Source of the DNA: Enterobacterales bacterium
Lineage (GTDB): Bacteria; Pseudomonadota; Gammaproteobacteria; Enterobacterales; Enterobacteriaceae
Length of the DNA: 57,212 bases
Assembly (NCBI GenBank): GCA_015655145.1
Contig: JAATFO010000147.1
Location: 1 to 57,212 of the forward strand
Direction: 5' to 3'
Part shown: positions 1 to 8,290 of the stretch, piece after piece
Position numbering within the stretch: position 1 is the stretch's first letter
Layout: every line of letters begins with the position of its first letter
Translations under genes and position numbers: made by a program
Notes under the pieces: generated by a model
Told to the model about the DNA's origin: nothing
The model's input: only the letters and a program-made list of their open reading frames with translations
Databases searched by the model: none

Positions 1-285
1 CTCTGGTACCTGTTCCTGTCTGAGATGTGGGAGCGTTTTGCGTTCTATGGTATGCGGGGCATGCTCACCATATTTATGGTGGAAAAGCTAATGCTCAGCG
101 ACCATGACGCCAACCTGCAGTATGGCGCTACCCAGGCTTTTGTTTATGCGCTGGCCGCCGCAGGCGAAGCCGGGGTGACCAATCTGCTTGATCTTATCGA
201 GAAAGAGATGCGGGTTGCCATGACGTTAACCGGCGCCCGTTCCGTGGCCGAAATCACGCGTGAATCACTGGTTCAGACGTTGTAG
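1..285 (+). pseudogene. Chimeric remnant: POT peptide transporter N-terminus joined to LldD C-terminus
   Basis: The frame is open from the left edge to a TAG at 283. Residues up to about base 150 match the first membrane segment of proton-dependent oligopeptide (POT/DtpA-type) transporters, with the diagnostic stretch [14 protein letters not shown]. From about base 148 the protein switches to the C-terminus of FMN-dependent L-lactate dehydrogenase LldD (LAAAGEAGV, then [17 protein letters not shown], as at the end of Escherichia LldD). Both families have an AFVYA/AFLYA-like stretch at the switch, so the join lies in shared sequence at about 136-153. Neither half can work: the transporter lacks all later helices and LldD lacks its barrel. 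I read it as a deletion or rearrangement scar; an assembly error is the alternative. Confidence 0.8.
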
Positions 286-294
286 AACAACAAA

Positions 295-316
295 ACACAG
301 GAGCAACCTCCTGTGT
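295..316 (-). terminator. Hairpin terminator after the class II aldolase gene
   Basis: A perfect 9-bp inverted repeat (ACACAGGAG / CTCCTGTGT) with a CAAC loop. Read on the minus strand it is followed by TTTGTTG, giving a modest U-run. It lies nine bases past the stop codon of the aldolase gene and after the stop of the chimeric ORF on the other strand, so it may serve both. Confidence 0.55.
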
Positions 317-324
317 GTGTTGAA

Positions 325-1056
325 TCAATCGGCAAAAGAGGGATCTTCCTGTAATAACAGGGATTTCATCTCTTCAAAATGGCGCCGGGAAAAGTCACTG
401 ATTTTCTCCCAGTCAGTGGCTGTTTTCTCTGCGACCTCCGCAGCAAGAACACGCAATGGCCTTCCGGTGGCATAGGCATTGACCAGAATCTGGCAGGCTC
501 GTTCCAGGGTCCAGATATCATCAAAGGCTTCACCAATATCAGGCGCGGTGACCATCACGCCGTGATTACCCATCAATAAACGGCTGTGGCCCTGTAACAG
601 TGCCGTCAGGCGCGCTCCTTCAGCGAGGGTATCCGCCATGCCGCCATACAGGCTATCCACCGCCACCCGATTGAAATAACGCGCGGTATTTTGATCAATG
701 GGCAGAATGGTTGGATCGTCAAGGCAGGCGATGGTGGTAGTGTAAATAGGGTGCAGATGCAGTACCACACGTACCTGCGGCAGTTTTTGATGGATCTGGC
801 CATGAATGGCCCAGGCGGTGGCATCCACATCGGGACGCTGTCCTGCGCTATCATCATCGGCATGCAGTAACAACAGGTCGCTGGCGCGCATTCGCGAGAA
901 ATGGCGCCATTTAGGATTCAGTAAAAATTGTTTGCCGTCAGCGGAAATTGCTGCGCTAAAATGGTTGGCGACCGCCTCGTGCATCCCCAGTTTGGCGATG
1001 ATGCGAAAGGTCGCGGCCAGATCGATGCGGATTTTTTCTTCAGGTGTCAGTGCCAT
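325..1056 (-). CDS. Class II aldolase/adducin family protein
   Basis: A 243-residue cytosolic protein of the class II aldolase/adducin fold, which usually carries out zinc-dependent retro-aldol cleavage, epimerisation or decarboxylation. The metal-site motif HLHP is at about residues 100-103, and a conserved GNHGVMV loop is near 163-169. Length is normal for the family. It is the last gene of a minus-strand cluster with two solute-binding proteins, a PhyH-type dioxygenase and a fused ABC transporter. The context suggests it cleaves a hydroxylated, probably amino-acid-like compound, but the substrate cannot be read from sequence. The start ATG has only a weak ribosome site (CCAGG). L-fuculose phosphate aldolase is not indicated, as no sugar genes adjoin. 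Confidence 0.85.
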   Translation of the reverse strand: MALTPEEKIRIDLAATFRIIAKLGMHEAVANHFSAAISADGKQFLLNPKWRHFSRMRASDLLLLHADDDSAGQRPDVDATAWAIHGQIHQKLPQVRVVLHLHPIYTTTIACLDDPTILPIDQNTARYFNRVAVDSLYGGMADTLAEGARLTALLQGHSRLLMGNHGVMVTAPDIGEAFDDIWTLERACQILVNAYATGRPLRVLAAEVAEKTATDWEKISDFSRRHFEEMKSLLLQEDPSFAD

Positions 1057-1125
1057 CGTTATGCCTGGTTTGATGGGTTACAGAATAAGGCGCTGACAGC
1101 GTGGTCAGCGCCCGGTGATCGGTAA

Positions 1126-1968
1126 TTACGGGGTGGGCATCAGGGTGCTGATATCTTCCGCCGTAGGTGGTTGAAAATGGTATTTTTTTAGCAAGGCGGC
1201 ATATTTCTCTGTCTTACTGAAGGTAGCGATAGCGTCAGTGATTGCCTGTTTCACTTCGCTGTTGCCCTTTTTTACCCCAAAGCCGTTAAGTACCGGATAG
1301 AGCAGAGTATCAGAGGAAATCACAATTCGGTTGCCCAGTTTTTCAACCGCGCCGCGAGCGACCGCTGCATCAGTGATTTGGGCTTCGACCGCATGGGCGA
1401 GCAACGCCTGGGTGGTTTGTGGATCGGTGGTGTATTCACTGAGCATGATTGGCTTGAGGCCATTTTTCACACAATATTCATCCGACAACTTACGTAACTG
1501 TTGCAACCAGGAGGTTGCCCCCATTGAACCAATTTTATGGCCGCAAAAGTCTTCTGCCCGTTTGGGTTGATAATCGCTGCCTTTCAGCGCCAGAATGGAT
1601 TCACCACTTTTAAGGTAAGGGATCATATCGATCACTTTTACTCGTTCAGCCGTAATATACATTGATGAGTTAAGAATATCGAAACGCCCCCCTTGTAATC
1701 CGGTAATTAAATTTGGAAAACGGGTGTCAATATTTTCTGCTTTGCGCCCGATAACCTCGGCTAATCCATTCAGTAATTCCACATCAAATCCGGCTGGTTG
1801 ATTATTTTCCATATACTCATAAGGGAAAAAAGTTAAATCTGAACCAGCAATTATTTTCCCTTTTTGCATAAATTCGGCTGAGGCATTAAATGAAGAAAAT
1901 AACAGCATGCTTGCCGTCAATAATAGAACAGATTTACACGGTGAGAAAATACGCACGGACAGTTTCAT
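1126..1968 (-). CDS. ABC transporter substrate-binding protein, polar amino acid family (first copy)
   Basis: A 280-residue periplasmic solute-binding protein of the SBP_bac_3 family. A signal peptide covers about residues 1-31, with a likely cut after NASA. The mature protein begins with the typical binding-lobe pattern (GSDLTFFPYEYMENNQPAGF). Two cysteines, in DFCGHKIGS and DEYCVKNG, are matched in the second copy at 4853-5683 and could form a conserved disulfide. A good ribosome site (GGAGG) precedes the ATG. It lies between the aldolase and dioxygenase genes, while its likely permease-ATPase is at 3309-4829, so the transporter may use two interchangeable binding proteins. Ligand unknown. 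Confidence 0.9.
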   Translation of the reverse strand: MKLSVRIFSPCKSVLLLTASMLLFSSFNASAEFMQKGKIIAGSDLTFFPYEYMENNQPAGFDVELLNGLAEVIGRKAENIDTRFPNLITGLQGGRFDILNSSMYITAERVKVIDMIPYLKSGESILALKGSDYQPKRAEDFCGHKIGSMGATSWLQQLRKLSDEYCVKNGLKPIMLSEYTTDPQTTQALLAHAVEAQITDAAVARGAVEKLGNRIVISSDTLLYPVLNGFGVKKGNSEVKQAITDAIATFSKTEKYAALLKKYHFQPPTAEDISTLMPTP

Positions 1969-2045
1969 AAAACCTCCACAGTGATAATACCTGACATCTT
2001 TTAGGTTACTGCATTGACGACGACCATAATCGCGTCGTGCGTACT

Positions 2046-2918
2046 TCAGGCTCCAGCGGTTTCTTGTCCGGCTTGCTGGACAAAAAACGATGCGCCACGG
2101 GGTTTCTGTGGTAAACGCACATGATTAGGTGTGCAACGCACCAGACCGCTCTCGCGACCTTTTACCATTTGCCCGGCATGTTCGCTGGGCAGCGGGTTTT
2201 CGCCAAATGGCAGCGCGTCTTCTGCGGCATAGACACTGATAAACATCGTCCGTGGCAGTTCGGTCTCATTGGGGCTGGAGGCGTGCAATAAGCGCGTATG
2301 CATAAAGCAAACCGATCCGGCAGGGCCAAAACAGGACAGCGGTTGTTGGCAATACTGCGCGATCACTGTGTCATCCACTGCGCCACTGAAACGCTCATTT
2401 TGCCAGTGTGAATACAGTGGGCCTTTATGACTGCCTGGAATCACATTGAGCGGGCCATTTTCTGGCGTCACCTCAGTGACCATTAATAACGCGGTGATGA
2501 TGTCATCGTTACTGTGCGGGGTGAACATGAAATCCTGATGCCATTTTACCTGGGTCGCGGTATGCGGCAGTTTGGAGTTAATTTTACTGTGGTGAAAACG
2601 CATACCCTTGCCGCCAATCAATTGTGCGGCAATTGTGGCCATCCGTGACTGGAATGCGGCCTGATAGTAAGCGGGGGAGATTTCCGTGGGGGAGCTGACC
2701 CGGCGCAGGGATGGATGGTCTGCGCGGTGATCGCTTTCCAGATCAAAACGTGCACGACCATCCTGGGTGGCGCCATAAGCGCTGGTGTGGGAACGACTTT
2801 CCATGATCCATTGTTCAAAATCGTTTTGCAGCGCGGTGATTTCGGGTGGCGACAAGACGTTTTCGACAACCAAATAGCCATCCTGATGGAACTTATCGAC
2901 GTCACATTGCGTTATCAT
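2046..2918 (-). CDS. Phytanoyl-CoA dioxygenase (PhyH) family oxygenase
   Basis: A 290-residue Fe(II)/2-oxoglutarate-dependent oxygenase of the PhyH family, which also contains ectoine hydroxylase and several amino-acid or small-molecule hydroxylases. The facial triad is visible: His127 and Asp129 in WHQDF, and a distal His212 in LLHASSPN, followed by Arg223, the likely 2-oxoglutarate contact. Length is typical for the bacterial family. A clear ribosome site (GAGGG) precedes the ATG. It sits inside an amino-acid-type ABC transporter cluster next to a class II aldolase, so hydroxylation of the imported compound before cleavage is a reasonable guess. The substrate is not known. Confidence 0.88.
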   Translation of the reverse strand: MITQCDVDKFHQDGYLVVENVLSPPEITALQNDFEQWIMESRSHTSAYGATQDGRARFDLESDHRADHPSLRRVSSPTEISPAYYQAAFQSRMATIAAQLIGGKGMRFHHSKINSKLPHTATQVKWHQDFMFTPHSNDDIITALLMVTEVTPENGPLNVIPGSHKGPLYSHWQNERFSGAVDDTVIAQYCQQPLSCFGPAGSVCFMHTRLLHASSPNETELPRTMFISVYAAEDALPFGENPLPSEHAGQMVKGRESGLVRCTPNHVRLPQKPRGASFFVQQAGQETAGA

Positions 2919-3308
2919 GTATACCCTCGTGAAATGATGTTATATCCGTCATCCTTCAGGTCGCCGGTATCTGTGTACCGGAATTACTTACCCGCGTAAA
3001 CATATCGGGATTCTTACACATGCTACTTTCCGGCAATGCGAATTATTGCGCGGTTCGGTGCCTGGTTTCCTTGTTCAATAATTACATTACGCATTGAAAC
3101 AGGAAAATAAATTAGTTTTTATTTAGGCTGACACAAGGAAAAAGCTATTGAGTAGTGATGTGAGTACAGGAGTATTTGTTGGTGAACGGGGAGTTTATGT
3201 CCAGGGCAATGAAATATAACTGAATAAGCCGGGAAAGAACAGTATATTTACCGGGTAAATAATTCGCGTTGCCCTTTTCAGCAACGCGGATTTGATGGAA
3301 ATAGAGGG
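2919..3308. other. 390-bp gap with a promoter region and a downstream hairpin
   Basis: No gene is seen. The part nearest 2918 must hold the promoter of the dioxygenase gene. The AT-rich middle has no recognised element. The end near 3308 carries the terminator given separately. The gap means the oxygenase, solute-binding and aldolase genes are probably a second transcription unit rather than a continuation of the transporter operon. Confidence 0.5.
3265..3288 (-). terminator. Hairpin after the permease-ATPase gene
   Basis: A perfect 8-bp inverted repeat (CGCGTTGC / GCAACGCG) with an 8-base loop. On the minus strand it is followed by the AT-rich AATTATTTA. It lies about 20 bases past the stop codon of the fused transporter gene. 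The tail is not a strong U-run, so termination may be partial. Confidence 0.5.
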
Positions 3309-4829
3309 TTAAGCCAGTGAAACATCTTTCAAAAATGCTTCAACGCGCGGATGCCGGCCATCGCGTAACCTTTGCGGGGTATCATCACAGACCACCCGCC
3401 CTTTTTCCATAAAGATAATGCGATCCGACACTTTGAATGCAAAGTTCATTTCGTGGGTCACAATCAACATGGTGATGCCTTCCTGCGCCAGCGCCTCGAT
3501 CACCTGCAGTACTTCATTCACTTTTTCCGGATCGAGCGCGGAGGTGGGTTCATCAAACAGCATGATTTGCGGACGCATCATTAACGCCCGGGCAATGGCA
3601 ACCCGTTGTTGTTGCCCACCAGAAAGCTGATGAGGATATTTATACACGTGTTCCAGCATCCCGACTTTTTGCAGTAGCGAGCAGGCCTGACGTTTCAGTT
3701 CGCTGTTGGGCGCCAGTTTGTGGTAACGCGGGGCCAGCAGCAGATTATTCATGACCGTCAGGTGGGGGAACAGATTAAAACTCTGAAATACCATGCCGAT
3801 GTTGAGACGGTGTTTCGGGTGTTCGACAAAACGCGGCTTTTGTTCACCTTGTTTCTTTAACTGGATAAAAGGCTGTCCGTTAATCAGGATTTCGCCATTA
3901 TCGATTTGCTCAAGACCATTCAATAAGCGGATCAACGTCGTCTTACCCGAGCCAGAAGGACCAATGACGGAGACCACTTCGCCTTGCCTGATCTGTACAC
4001 TGACTGCCCCAAGCACTTCAACATTGTTATAGGCTTTGTGTAATCGTGTCGCTTGCAGCGCCGGAATCGAGTTGTCTGTCGTGGTGCGTGGCACAACCGG
4101 CGAGGGTTGTAGCGCCAGCTCGAGCAACGCCGGATCAATACTGCGGGCGTTTTTCCGTTGTGTCACATCTAAATAGCGTTCCAGGCTTTTTAGCAGGAAA
4201 TCGAATACCGTAACGATAAACACATAATAAAATGCGACCGCGGCCATGGTTTCCATCACCAAAAAATTTTGCGAGTAGAGGCGTTGGCCAACCATCAAAA
4301 TTTCCGTCAGCGAGATAACCGATACCAGCGAACTGAGTTTAACAATAGAAATGTATTCATTGGCCAGCGAGGGGAGTGCGACACGAATAGCTTGTGGGAT
4401 GATCACCCGCCATTGAATGCCGGTGAAGCGCAGGCCCAGCGCCCGCGCCGCTTCACGTTGCCCTTTCGGAATCGACAGCAATCCCCCGCGATGAATCTCG
4501 GCGATATACGCGGTTTCACTCAGGACCAGCGCGATCAGTCCGGCATAAAAGGGATCGCTCAACAGCACCGAAGACGACGGCATCGCCTGTGGCAAGTTAT
4601 AGACGAAAATCAACAGCACCAGCAGCGGCAGGCTGCGGAAAAGCCAGATATAGCCTCTGGCTGGAATGTTCAACAAGGGATGAGTGGCTTGTTGGCACAA
4701 TGCCAGAATAAAACCGAGTATAATGCTGATGCCCCAACTTAGCACACTCAGTTTGATTACGGTCCAGGTGGCTAGCCAGAAATCTGCATCGCTCAGCAGA
4801 CTCAACATATAATTCCAGTCAAAAGTCAT
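3309..4829 (-). CDS. Fused permease and ATP-binding protein, polar amino acid ABC transporter
   Basis: A single 506-residue polypeptide carries both the membrane and the motor halves of a polar amino acid importer. Residues about 1-225 are the permease with its cytoplasmic EAA loop (EAARALGLRF at about 126). After a linker, the ATPase has Walker A GPSGSGKTT near 290, the signature LSGGQQQRVAIARAL, and Walker B IMLFDEP. Most relatives encode these as two proteins, though such fusions exist. The chosen ATG at 4829 has GGGGA upstream; a TTG at 4847 is possible. It begins 23 bases after the second solute-binding gene and is surely co-transcribed with it. Confidence 0.92.
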   Translation of the reverse strand: MTFDWNYMLSLLSDADFWLATWTVIKLSVLSWGISIILGFILALCQQATHPLLNIPARGYIWLFRSLPLLVLLIFVYNLPQAMPSSSVLLSDPFYAGLIALVLSETAYIAEIHRGGLLSIPKGQREAARALGLRFTGIQWRVIIPQAIRVALPSLANEYISIVKLSSLVSVISLTEILMVGQRLYSQNFLVMETMAAVAFYYVFIVTVFDFLLKSLERYLDVTQRKNARSIDPALLELALQPSPVVPRTTTDNSIPALQATRLHKAYNNVEVLGAVSVQIRQGEVVSVIGPSGSGKTTLIRLLNGLEQIDNGEILINGQPFIQLKKQGEQKPRFVEHPKHRLNIGMVFQSFNLFPHLTVMNNLLLAPRYHKLAPNSELKRQACSLLQKVGMLEHVYKYPHQLSGGQQQRVAIARALMMRPQIMLFDEPTSALDPEKVNEVLQVIEALAQEGITMLIVTHEMNFAFKVSDRIIFMEKGRVVCDDTPQRLRDGRHPRVEAFLKDVSLA

Positions 4830-4852
4830 TACAGCGTTCCCCGGCAAGGTTA

Positions 4853-5683
4853 TTATTTTTTCATCGCCTGAATATCAGCGTCAGTGGGTTCGGCCAGACT
4901 GTATTTTTTCAATAAATCGGCATAGTGTCCGCTGGTTTTGAACGCGGCAATGCCGTCAGTGAGTTGTTGTTTGAATTCCGGATTATCTTTACTGACGCCA
5001 AGGCCGACCAGCACCGGGTAAAGCAGCGTATCTGAGGTCAACACCAGACGGCCTTTCATCCGGGTCACTACGGCATTGGCAACGGAGGCATCGGTCATTT
5101 GCACTTCGACCGCATGCGCCAGCAAAGCCTGAGTGGTTTGTGGATCGGTCGAGTATTCGCTGACCTGAATCGGTTTCAGTCCTTGTTTGACACAATAATC
5201 ACTGGATAAGGCATGCAGTTTTTCCAGCCAGTAAGTGCCTTGCATGGAACCCACGGTATGGCCGCATAAATCTTCTGGTTTCTTTGGTTTAAAAGAACTA
5301 CTGCTCAGTGTAAAGAGCGATTCGCCGGTTTTCAGATAAGGAACCAGGTCGATCACTTTTTCCCGTTCCGGCGTAATGAACAGCGCGGAGGCGATGACGT
5401 CATAGCGCTTGGCCTGCAGGCCGGGGATCAGGCTGGTGAAGCGGGTGTCGACGTAGTGCGGCTGAAGCTTCATTTCCTGTGCCACGCCGTTCATGAATTC
5501 AATATCAAATCCGGCCGGGGTTTTACCGTCTAAATACTCATAGGGCGGAAAGGTCATGTCAGTGCCGACGGTTAATTTTCCCGGGACAATGAGGCTGGCA
5601 TGCGCCAGGGTGGCTGAGGTTAATACAGCCGAACAGAAAGCCAATTTGAGTGCGACTTTGGTCAGCGGCAGATGTGAATGCAT
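4853..5683 (-). CDS. ABC transporter substrate-binding protein, polar amino acid family (second copy)
   Basis: A 276-residue periplasmic binding protein of the SBP_bac_3 family with a signal peptide ending near AHA. The ATG at 5683 is chosen because GGAG sits at the right distance; an upstream in-frame ATG at 5764 would prefix non-signal sequence. It is clearly paralogous to the protein at 1126-1968, sharing blocks such as EYSTDPQTTQALLAHAVE (EYTTDPQTTQALLAHAVE there) and the same two cysteines. Directly upstream of the permease-ATPase, it is the primary partner of that transporter. The ligand is probably an amino acid or an amino-acid-like compound. Confidence 0.92.
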   Translation of the reverse strand: MHSHLPLTKVALKLAFCSAVLTSATLAHASLIVPGKLTVGTDMTFPPYEYLDGKTPAGFDIEFMNGVAQEMKLQPHYVDTRFTSLIPGLQAKRYDVIASALFITPEREKVIDLVPYLKTGESLFTLSSSSFKPKKPEDLCGHTVGSMQGTYWLEKLHALSSDYCVKQGLKPIQVSEYSTDPQTTQALLAHAVEVQMTDASVANAVVTRMKGRLVLTSDTLLYPVLVGLGVSKDNPEFKQQLTDGIAAFKTSGHYADLLKKYSLAEPTDADIQAMKK

Positions 5684-5805
5684 TTTGTTTCTCCGGTGCG
5701 GGTTTGCGATGATTCTTATTGGATGATCTATTTCTTCCACGTGCGGGTCAGGAGTTAAATTCATATTTTCCGACGTAGTCCATAGTCAAAAGCTGGGCTA
5801 TGACC

Positions 5806-6321
5806 TTAGTGAGCATCACGTTGCACCAGCACATATTGCTGTGCCTGGTAGGCCAGCGGTAAAACGGGACGGGTTTTCACGTCCAGAACTTCGCCGGCCA
5901 GGACGGTATGGTTGCCCAGTTCAAACTGGTTGTGCAGTTGGCAAATAAAACTGGCAAGCGCGCGGCTTAGCAACGGTATGCCATGATAACCGTTTGCCCA
6001 GTGAGCCTGTGCAAAGCAGTCATCTGTTTTGATATGACCAGCAAACATCTTTGCGACCTCTTTTTGATCTTCGGCCAGCACGTTCACACTAAAATATTTA
6101 TTATTATCAACGACATGAAATATATTTTCATGGTGTGGTATGCATATCATCAGCAACGGTGGTTCGGCCGATACTGAATTCATGGCACTGACGATGGCGC
6201 CAAATTTTCCGGCAGGCCCGTCCGTTGCGATAATAGCGACACCGGTAACACAGTGCTCCAGCGCGCGGATAAATGCATTGCGGGACAGAGCAGATGGATG
6301 ACCAGGTAATGTGGGATGCAT
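5806..6321 (-). CDS. Flavin reductase family protein (FMN-binding split barrel)
   Basis: A 171-residue protein of the flavin reductase domain family, which supplies reduced FMN or FAD to two-component monooxygenases. The N-terminal half has the family pattern FIRALEHCVTGVAIIAT and SAMNSVSAEPPLLMICI. A good ribosome site (GAGGG) precedes the ATG. It is the first gene on the minus strand, 122 bp ahead of the second solute-binding gene. No flavin monooxygenase partner is visible in the window, so it either serves an enzyme elsewhere or acts directly. The Fe/2-oxoglutarate oxygenase nearby does not need flavin. Confidence 0.87.
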   Translation of the reverse strand: MHPTLPGHPSALSRNAFIRALEHCVTGVAIIATDGPAGKFGAIVSAMNSVSAEPPLLMICIPHHENIFHVVDNNKYFSVNVLAEDQKEVAKMFAGHIKTDDCFAQAHWANGYHGIPLLSRALASFICQLHNQFELGNHTVLAGEVLDVKTRPVLPLAYQAQQYVLVQRDAH

Positions 6322-6630
6322 AGTGGTGCCCTCAGTGCTTAAATGTAGCGGGCATCCTGCGCAGAAGTAAAAAAAAGATAAATGCGTATTTTTCTATACT
6401 GTAGCCTGAAAAAAACGAGCCTTCTTTAATGTACGTTTTTTCTTAGGGTCTTAAGAGAAAAATCGTTATTTATTTTTGCTGTGTTTCCCATAGAAAATGG
6501 GCCTGATACAGCCTGCCAGGAATGAACAGTGGCTGGCGATCGCTTGATTTTGCGCGTTAATCAGCGTGGTGGCCAGGAAATATCATGCGCCGACAAGCTG
6601 CTTTTTCTGTTATGTACTAAGGAATCATTG
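6322..6630. promoter_or_regulatory. AT-rich divergent promoter region of the catabolic cluster
   Basis: A 309-bp gap separates the divergent flavin reductase and RidA genes. It is strongly AT-rich around 6365-6480 and has a short palindrome TCTTAAGA at 6449. It is the natural place for both promoters and for binding of the LysR regulator encoded at 7343-8290, but no site can be assigned with certainty. Confidence 0.4.
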
Positions 6631-7056
6631 ATGAGTAAACCGACCCACACCCGCATCCGCATGTTTAACACCAAAGACACTTACCCTAATCAGACGCTGA
6701 ATAATGATCTCTGCCAGGCGGTCCGCGCGGGCAATACCGTGTATGTACGCGGGCAAGTCGGCACTGATTTTGACGGCAAGCTGATCGGACTGGGCGATGC
6801 AGCACAACAAGCCGAGCAGGCGATGAAAAATATTAAACAGTTGCTGGAGGAAGCCGGTAGCGATCTCAGCCATATTGTTAAAACGACAACATATATTATT
6901 GATCCGCGCTATCGTGAACCGGTTTACCAGGTCGTGGGTAAGTGGTTGAAAGGGGTTTTCCCAATCTCGACTGGATTGGTGGTCTCCGGGCTGGCACAAC
7001 CACAATGGCTGGTGGAAATTGATGTGATTGCCGTGATCCCGACAGAGACGGCATAA
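6631..7056 (+). CDS. RidA (YjgF/UK114) family protein without the catalytic arginine
   Basis: A 141-residue Rid-family protein. The ATG at 6631 is chosen because AAGGA precedes it and the fold begins there. Canonical RidA enzymes hydrolyse reactive enamines and imines using an arginine in a motif like ARSCVEVARLP; here the corresponding stretch reads ISTGLVVSGLAQP, so that arginine is absent. This places the protein among Rid subgroups found in catabolic clusters, whose reactions are mostly unknown. It is divergent from the transporter/oxygenase cluster and probably handles an unstable nitrogenous intermediate of that pathway or binds a ligand. Confidence 0.85.
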   Translation: MSKPTHTRIRMFNTKDTYPNQTLNNDLCQAVRAGNTVYVRGQVGTDFDGKLIGLGDAAQQAEQAMKNIKQLLEEAGSDLSHIVKTTTYIIDPRYREPVYQVVGKWLKGVFPISTGLVVSGLAQPQWLVEIDVIAVIPTETA

Positions 7057-7342
7057 CGTGTGCGCTTGCCGCATGGTGCTCACGTTGCAAAAACCTGCGC
7101 CGGGTGCTTAGCCGGTATCGTGTCTCGTTATCTCTGGTTGATTGGGCGGTGTCGAGGCGGAATGTGACATCGCCTGCGTTTGACCCGCAGAAAAGCGCAG
7201 CGATTGTGCTGCCATCACGCGAGTAAACCGTGGGCCTGAGCCATGAATCAGACTCATCAGTCTGGTGAATTTATCATGCAGCGACAGTGCGATGCCGTTG
7301 ATACCACAACAGCGGCAGGGCAATCAGGTCAGCCAGTCGCAC

Positions 7343-8290
7343 TTACACCACCGACAACAGGGGCAGTTCCCGTTTATTCAGGTGTTCTGGCGTTAATTCT
7401 TGTGTGCGGCAGTAATCCATAAACAGGCGTGTTGGGCGAGTCGGTTCGGCATGACGCAGATGAGCCATCACCAGACAGGAACCACTCACCTCATCGCTGA
7501 TATCCACGCGTTTGACGCGCTTACCGTCATAGGTGAAGTCCGGAAATGGGCGCGTAACCAGTACCGAAAAGCCAAATCCTTGCCCAACCATACAACGTAC
7601 CATTTCGATGGAAGGCGAACTGAAGGCGATATTGGGTTTCAGGCCTTTTTCTTTGAATATATCGATAAAGTAGTTACGGCTGGGGACGACATCCAGCAAT
7701 ATCATCGGTTCTTTGCTCAATGCCGCGAGGCTGACACTGCTGGCCAATGCCAGGGGGTGATCGGCAGGCAGTAACGCATAGGGTTTTTGCGGTGCGTTGA
7801 GTGGTTCAGTCTGAATACTGTTATCCAGCTCATGTTGATACAGGATGGCCATATCAAAACGACCCCGATGTAGGCCATGCGTCAATTCATGCTGTTCGCC
7901 ATCATAAATTTGTATCTCAATATCCGGGTAGAGTTTTTTGAAGCCAGTGATTAACTTCGGCATGTAGAGTGGCGCCGCCGTTTCGAAGCAACCAACCGAT
8001 ATTGTGCCAGAGACTAAGTCATTATCGGCTCGTGTGTTTTGTTCGAAGAGATAGGACATGCGCAACAATTCGGCGGCTTTTTCATAAAACCGACGGCCAC
8101 TGGGGGTTAAGGAAACACCTTGTGCATGATGGCGGATAAAAAGTTGCAAATCGAAACTCTCCTCCAGGCTTTTTATGGCTGTTGAGATCGAAGGTTGTGC
8201 GATGTGCAGATGGCGAGAAGCTTCGGCAATACTGCTATATTCAACCACCATTACAAAATACTTGAGTTGTCTTAATGTGAAGTGTGCCAT
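7343..8290 (-). CDS. LysR family transcriptional regulator
   Basis: A 315-residue LysR-type regulator. The N-terminal winged helix begins FTLRQLKYFVMVVEYSSIAE and contains the expected LHIAQPSISTAIKSLEE recognition helix at about residues 25-45; the C-terminal part is the ligand-binding domain. The ATG at 8290 has AGAGGT upstream and gives the family's usual N-terminus, so the in-frame upstream extension to 8461 is rejected. It is convergent with the RidA gene and is the likely regulator of the 0.3-7 kb catabolic cluster, sensing a substrate or intermediate. This link rests on position only. Confidence 0.9.
   Translation of the reverse strand: MAHFTLRQLKYFVMVVEYSSIAEASRHLHIAQPSISTAIKSLEESFDLQLFIRHHAQGVSLTPSGRRFYEKAAELLRMSYLFEQNTRADNDLVSGTISVGCFETAAPLYMPKLITGFKKLYPDIEIQIYDGEQHELTHGLHRGRFDMAILYQHELDNSIQTEPLNAPQKPYALLPADHPLALASSVSLAALSKEPMILLDVVPSRNYFIDIFKEKGLKPNIAFSSPSIEMVRCMVGQGFGFSVLVTRPFPDFTYDGKRVKRVDISDEVSGSCLVMAHLRHAEPTRPTRLFMDYCRTQELTPEHLNKRELPLLSVV

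Noticed and set aside
7108..7323. 71-residue minus-strand frame between the RidA and LysR genes
   Set aside because: Lies in a convergent intergenic space with no conserved pattern and no credible ribosome site.
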